Shown here piece by piece: positions 7,596-10,248 of a DNA stretch of 10,248 nt. The notes below the pieces were generated by a model. The model did not search any database and was not told the DNA's origin. It worked only from the letters and a program-made list of their open reading frames with translations. Made by a program: the position numbers and the translations under genes. The stretch comes from Eubacteriaceae bacterium (GTDB taxonomy: Bacteria; Bacillota; Clostridia; Eubacteriales; UBA1433), in assembly GCA_012797825.1 (NCBI GenBank), contig JAAZOI010000256.1, forward strand, positions 1-10,248. The letters run 5' to 3'. How positions within the stretch are numbered: position 1 is the stretch's first letter; each line of letters opens with the position of its first letter.

Positions 7596-8282
7596 TTATA
7601 AAATTCCCATATTTTCAAGCGCCTTTTTAGCCGCTCTTTTTTCCGCTTCTTTTTTGCTTGTTGCGCTTTCGCATACAACAAGCTTATCGCCTATATATAA
7701 TTCTACCATAAAAATTTGTTTATGACTCTCGCCTTTTACTTCTTTTAATTTATATTCCGGTATAGGCTTATGCTGTTTTTGAAGGTATTCCTGCAAAAAC
7801 GATTTATAATTTACATACACTTCCTGATTTTGCAGATTATCAAGTTCTTTTATAAATAACTCTTCAATAACTTTATAAGTATCTTCATAACCGCCGTCTA
7901 AATATAATGCTCCTATTACCGCTTCAAAACAATCAGCGAGATTGGATTGTCTGGCCCTGCCTCCGGTGTTTTCCTCGCCGCTGCTAAGCATTATATGCGC
8001 ATCAATATCAATCTCCAATGCCTTTTGTGCGAACATGTTTTTATTAACAAGCGCGCTTCTCATCTTGCTTAGCTTGCCTTCATCAATCTCTGCGTATTTT
8101 TTGTATAATATATCGCTTATAATCAATGCTAAGACAGCGTCTCCCAAAAATTCCATTCTTTGATTGTCTAAGCCTATATTGTTTTCATAATTATATGACG
8201 GATGCATAAACGCATTTTTAATCAGTTCTTCATTTTTAAATGTATATTTTATCTTTTCATATATTTCATCATAACAGCTCAT
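7596..8282 (-). CDS. rnc: Ribonuclease III
   Basis: RNase III cuts double-stranded RNA, processing the rRNA precursor and some mRNAs. The 228-residue protein has the nuclease domain at about 5-152 and a double-stranded RNA-binding domain at about 157-226. The signature NQRMEFLGDAV (40-50) stands for the usual ERLEFLGDAV. The metal-binding acidic residues are all present: E44, D48, D117 and E120 in NLADCFEAVIGALYLDGG. The C-terminal domain ends in the typical SKKEAEKRAAKKAL helix (209-222). AAGGAG lies about 9 bases before the ATG, right behind a hairpin in the leader. smc starts 27 bases downstream of the stop, so the two are probably co-transcribed. The hairpin suggests that expression depends on read-through from acpP or on self-processing. 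Confidence 0.97.
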   Translation of the reverse strand: MSCYDEIYEKIKYTFKNEELIKNAFMHPSYNYENNIGLDNQRMEFLGDAVLALIISDILYKKYAEIDEGKLSKMRSALVNKNMFAQKALEIDIDAHIMLSSGEENTGGRARQSNLADCFEAVIGALYLDGGYEDTYKVIEELFIKELDNLQNQEVYVNYKSFLQEYLQKQHKPIPEYKLKEVKGESHKQIFMVELYIGDKLVVCESATSKKEAEKRAAKKALENMGIL

Positions 8283-8298
8283 TAAGTAAGCTCCTTAT

Positions 8299-8330
8299 AA
8301 AAAAATAAAAGTTCAAAGGAACTTTTATTT
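8299..8330 (-). terminator. Hairpin with U tract between acpP and rnc (terminator or attenuator)
   Basis: A perfect 12-bp inverted repeat (arms 8303-8314 and 8319-8330, 4-base loop) is read on the minus strand as AAATAAAAGTTC, loop, GAACTTTTATTT. The 3' arm runs into a stretch of seven T. The stem is AT-rich except for the GTTC/GAAC base pairs near the loop, so termination may be partial. It lies 59 bases past the acpP stop and only a few bases before the rnc ribosome binding site, which would suit attenuation. No good promoter for rnc was seen between the hairpin and the gene. Confidence 0.6.
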
Positions 8331-8389
8331 ATAAATGTATGATAACATTACGTATCGTTGTATTATTCCTAAATAAAACGGGCTATATA

Positions 8390-8614
8390 TTATTTTTTGT
8401 TTTCGATATATTCAACAATATCTCCTACAGTTCTTATGTTTTTAATATCATCCTCGTCGATCTGTATTCCGAATTCATCCTCAAACGCCAGCACAAGTTC
8501 CAGCAAATCAATAGAATCTGCCCCTAAATCGTCAATAAAAGATGTGTTCTCACTCAGTACGCTTTGATCGACTTCCAATTGTTCGGAAATTATTTTCTTT
8601 ACCTTCTGTAGCAT
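8390..8614 (-). CDS. acpP: Acyl carrier protein
   Basis: AcpP carries growing fatty-acyl chains on a 4'-phosphopantetheine arm and supplies acyl groups to PlsX and the synthase enzymes. The 74-residue acidic protein has the attachment serine S34 in the motif GADSIDLLEL (31-40), where Ile replaces the more common Leu after the serine. It shows the usual four-helix layout, with a strongly acidic segment at 45-57 (EDEFGIQIDEDDI) in helix II to III. GGAGG lies 7 bases before the ATG. It follows plsX by 45 bases without a terminator and is probably co-transcribed with it, as in many clostridia. A second ACP elsewhere in the genome cannot be excluded. Confidence 0.97.
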   Translation of the reverse strand: MLQKVKKIISEQLEVDQSVLSENTSFIDDLGADSIDLLELVLAFEDEFGIQIDEDDIKNIRTVGDIVEYIENKK

Positions 8615-8659
8615 TACATAGCCTCCATTTAAAATTAAATATTATCAATTATATTTCTA

Positions 8660-9664
8660 TTATATATTATCATTTTTTTCAATAATTATTTTAATAATAT
8701 CAGATAAAATTTTATTTTCGCAATAAATTTTCCCCGCAATAATCGCATTCTTAAATGCTTCGGCATTACTGCTGCCGTGCGCCTTTATAACGTTAGCGTT
8801 AATTCCAAGTAACGGTGATCCGCCGTAAGCTGTATAATCGTATCTTTTCGCAAATTGTTTCAAAGGTTTTTTAATAACCGCGCCCGCAAGTTTTGTTGCA
8901 AAACTTTTATACATTACCTCTTTTATTCCCGAAAACAGCACTTCCGCAGTTCCCTCAACGCTTTTTAGTATCAAGTTGCCCGAAAAACCGTCAGCAACTA
9001 TTACGTCGCAATTGCCTTTAAACACATCCCGTCCCTCAATATTGCCGATAAAATTAATATCGGCATTTTTTAAAAGCCCGAAAGTCTCCTGCATAAGCGC
9101 ATTGCCTTTTTTATCTTCTGTGCCGATATTTAACAGCCCTACTTTGGGTGCATTAATATCGTACATTTTTTTCATATAAACGCTTCCCATTATTGCAAAT
9201 TGTTCTAAATATTCGGCTTTGCAGTCTGCGTTTGCGCCTGCGTCCACAAGCATTGTCATTCCGCCTGCAACGTTCGGAAGTAAAACCGCTATTGCCGGCC
9301 TTTTTATTCCTTTTATTCTGCCCGGATATAAAAGCGATCCCGCAAGAAGCGCGCCTGTGCTTCCCGCTGATATAAATACACTGTCAAGGTCATCTTTTAC
9401 TAAGTTAAGCCCTACGCAGACTGACGAGTCTTTTTTTCGCCTTACCGCTGTTGCAGGCTCTTCGTTGTTTGTTATAACTTCGCTTGCGTTTATTATCTCA
9501 AATAAATTTTTATCTATATTGTTTTGTTCTATAACCTGATTAATAGCATCTTCGCTGCCTATTACAGTAATTTTCTGTCCAATTTCTTCTGCGGCAAGTT
9601 TCGCGCCGATTATAATCTGCTGCGGCGCATTATCTCCGCCCATTGCATCTATAATAATTCTCAT
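8660..9664 (-). CDS. plsX: Phosphate acyltransferase PlsX
   Basis: PlsX makes acyl-phosphate from acyl-ACP and inorganic phosphate; PlsY then uses the product to acylate glycerol-3-phosphate, starting phospholipid synthesis at the inner face of the membrane. The 334-residue product is full length. It begins with the diagnostic IDAMGGDNAP (5-14), followed by SAGSTGAL (99-106), LVDAGAN (139-145), ADGFSGN (224-230) and a C-terminal YGGSPLLG with HGSSNAEAF. GGAGG lies 6 bases before the ATG and a promoter-like pair sits just upstream. acpP, the carrier of its substrate, follows 45 bases later. No FapR gene or recognisable FapR operator accompanies it, unlike the Bacillus operon. Confidence 0.97.
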   Translation of the reverse strand: MRIIIDAMGGDNAPQQIIIGAKLAAEEIGQKITVIGSEDAINQVIEQNNIDKNLFEIINASEVITNNEEPATAVRRKKDSSVCVGLNLVKDDLDSVFISAGSTGALLAGSLLYPGRIKGIKRPAIAVLLPNVAGGMTMLVDAGANADCKAEYLEQFAIMGSVYMKKMYDINAPKVGLLNIGTEDKKGNALMQETFGLLKNADINFIGNIEGRDVFKGNCDVIVADGFSGNLILKSVEGTAEVLFSGIKEVMYKSFATKLAGAVIKKPLKQFAKRYDYTAYGGSPLLGINANVIKAHGSSNAEAFKNAIIAGKIYCENKILSDIIKIIIEKNDNI

Positions 9665-9918
9665 AATTTTCCTCCGATGTATGTAATTATATTATCCGAA
9701 ATAAAAACATTAATCAATATAATTATTATAATTTAAATTATTAATAAAATTGGTCTTGTAGATTTTATAGCTATTTAAGTTAATTGGAGTAATCCCCAAA
9801 GCCCTGAAGCTGTTATTGTTAGAAAGAGTGCATTTGTTTTATCAATAATATTTCGCTTTAGTTTCATAACAAAAAAAAATACTGCAAAATATATAATATA
9901 AATGATTTTTATTTATAT
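9665..9918 (-). other. Intergenic region between rpmF terminator and plsX, with a possible 30-residue ORF
   Basis: No recognised gene fills this stretch. It holds the probable plsX promoter at its left end and an AT palindrome. On the minus strand a short open frame runs from ATG at 9867 to TAA at 9775 (30 residues). It begins MKLKRNIIDK and ends with a mostly hydrophobic segment that could form one membrane helix. No ribosome binding site precedes it, only a T-rich run. Within the same stretch 9784-9799 can fold on the minus strand into a 6-bp stem with an ATTA loop (one G-U pair). The block at about 9784-9870 is less AT-rich than its flanks, which hints at a former or small functional element. 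I cannot assign it. Confidence 0.3.
9689..9717 (-). promoter_or_regulatory. Probable promoter of plsX-acpP
   Basis: On the minus strand TTGATT (9712-9717) and TAATAT (9689-9694) are 17 bases apart, each matching the sigma-A consensus at 4/6. Transcription would start near 9682, leaving about 17 bases before the plsX ATG, enough for its GGAGG site. The region upstream is almost pure A/T and contains a 14-bp palindrome (9728-9741), which might help the promoter. The AT background makes chance matches likely. Confidence 0.45.
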
Positions 9919-9945
9919 AAAAACAAAAGCAGAGTTTTCTCTGCT
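9919..9945 (-). terminator. Rho-independent terminator of yceD-rpmF
   Basis: A perfect 7-bp inverted repeat (AGCAGAG at 9928-9934, CTCTGCT at 9939-9945, 4-base loop) is followed on the minus strand by TTTTGTTTTT. It begins 11 bases past the rpmF stop. A second copy of CTCTGCT at 9944-9950 overlaps the first and allows an alternative fold with a 9-base loop. Confidence 0.8.
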
Positions 9946-9956
9946 CTGCTATGTTT

Positions 9957-10139
9957 TTATTGTTCAATTTTTATTACTTCTACGTTGTTGTATGTGCCGC
10001 ATTTTTTGCAAACTCTGTGCGGAAGTTTTGCCTCACCGCACTTAGGGCATACGCTTAATGCAGGAGCATCAAGTTTATAGTTTTTTGCTCTGCGCATTTT
10101 CTTTTTCGACTTACTGACTCTACTTTTCGGTACTGCCAT
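9957..10139 (-). CDS. rpmF: 50S ribosomal protein bL32 (zinc-binding form)
   Basis: This is a structural protein of the large ribosomal subunit near the peptidyl-transferase region. The 60-residue product begins MAVPKSRVSKSKKKMRR, the standard L32 opening, and carries a zinc ribbon with C31, C34, C44 and C47 (CPKC and CKKC). This is therefore the four-cysteine C+ form rather than the zinc-independent paralogue used under zinc limitation. A strong AAGGAGGTG ribosome binding site lies inside the last codons of the upstream yceD gene, whose stop is 2 bases before the ATG, implying coupled translation. The gene is followed by a terminator, so L32 expression is separate from plsX. Confidence 0.98.
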   Translation of the reverse strand: MAVPKSRVSKSKKKMRRAKNYKLDAPALSVCPKCGEAKLPHRVCKKCGTYNNVEVIKIEQ

Positions 10140-10141
10140 TT

Positions 10142-10248
10142 CTACACCTCCTTGTCTTTTTCACAAAGTAGTATTTTTAATTTATCAAAGTACGGATTAG
10201 ATTTGTCATCTTCACAATCGCATTTGTTTTCGTTTTTGTCTTTTCCGC
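10142..10248 (-). CDS. YceD/DUF177 family protein, C-terminal 35 codons (cut by window edge)
   Basis: Only the C-terminus is visible; it ends at a TAG two bases before rpmF. The frame reads KCDCEDD and then NPYFDKLKILL before a lysine-rich tail. This matches the end of DUF177 (YceD) proteins, which typically have a CxC pair followed by a D/N-P-x-x-x-x-L-K-x-L helix. DUF177 genes almost always precede rpmF. The plant and bacterial relatives are linked to accumulation of 23S rRNA, but the exact role is not settled. Identification rests on this short tail plus context, so it is good but not certain. The upstream cysteines of the domain lie outside the window. Confidence 0.8.
   Translation of the reverse strand, partial: GKDKNENKCDCEDDKSNPYFDKLKILLCEKDKEV

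Noticed and set aside
9728..9741. 14-bp perfect AT palindrome ATAATTTAAATTAT upstream of plsX, as a repressor operator
   Set aside because: It contains only A and T in a nearly pure AT region, where such palindromes arise by chance, and it does not resemble FapR or FabT sites.
1..10248. Mobile elements, CRISPR arrays, tRNA or rRNA genes, defence genes
   Set aside because: No transposase, integrase, direct-repeat array, tRNA-like fold or rRNA segment was recognised; all long minus-strand frames are housekeeping genes in a familiar order.

Overview
The window is a low-GC stretch of housekeeping genes, all read from the minus strand. Gene content and order (yceD-rpmF-plsX-acpP-rnc-smc-ftsY), AT-rich codon use, strong purine-rich ribosome binding sites and U-tract terminators point to a member of the Firmicutes, most likely the Clostridia. 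The long single-chain PurL, the four-cysteine L32 and the presence of MinE fit that. I cannot name the species.

In the direction of transcription (right to left): the tail of a YceD/DUF177 protein runs directly into rpmF, which ends at a clear terminator. A 292-base gap follows, containing a plausible promoter just before plsX. Then come plsX and acpP (phospholipid and fatty-acid synthesis), a hairpin terminator or attenuator, and rnc-smc-ftsY (RNA processing, chromosome condensation, membrane protein targeting). After ftsY there is an unexpected FAH-family hydratase gene, closed by a strong terminator. Next is a two-gene minD-minE unit (division-site placement) with its own terminator, and finally the first 355 codons of purL (purine synthesis), preceded by a good sigma-A-type promoter. 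There are no fatty-acid synthesis enzymes between plsX and acpP, and no minC beside minD.

The block joins envelope growth (PlsX, AcpP, FtsY) with chromosome segregation and division (SMC, MinDE), a common arrangement in Gram-positive genomes. I found no phage, transposon, CRISPR, defence or otherwise undescribed system. The points most worth a second look are modest. The MinD C-terminus and MinE N-terminus lack normal-looking membrane-targeting elements. minD and minE are in the same frame, separated by only TAG-GGT. A 2-keto-4-pentenoate hydratase-like gene sits in the ftsY unit. A perfect 12-bp hairpin lies in the leader of the RNase III gene.
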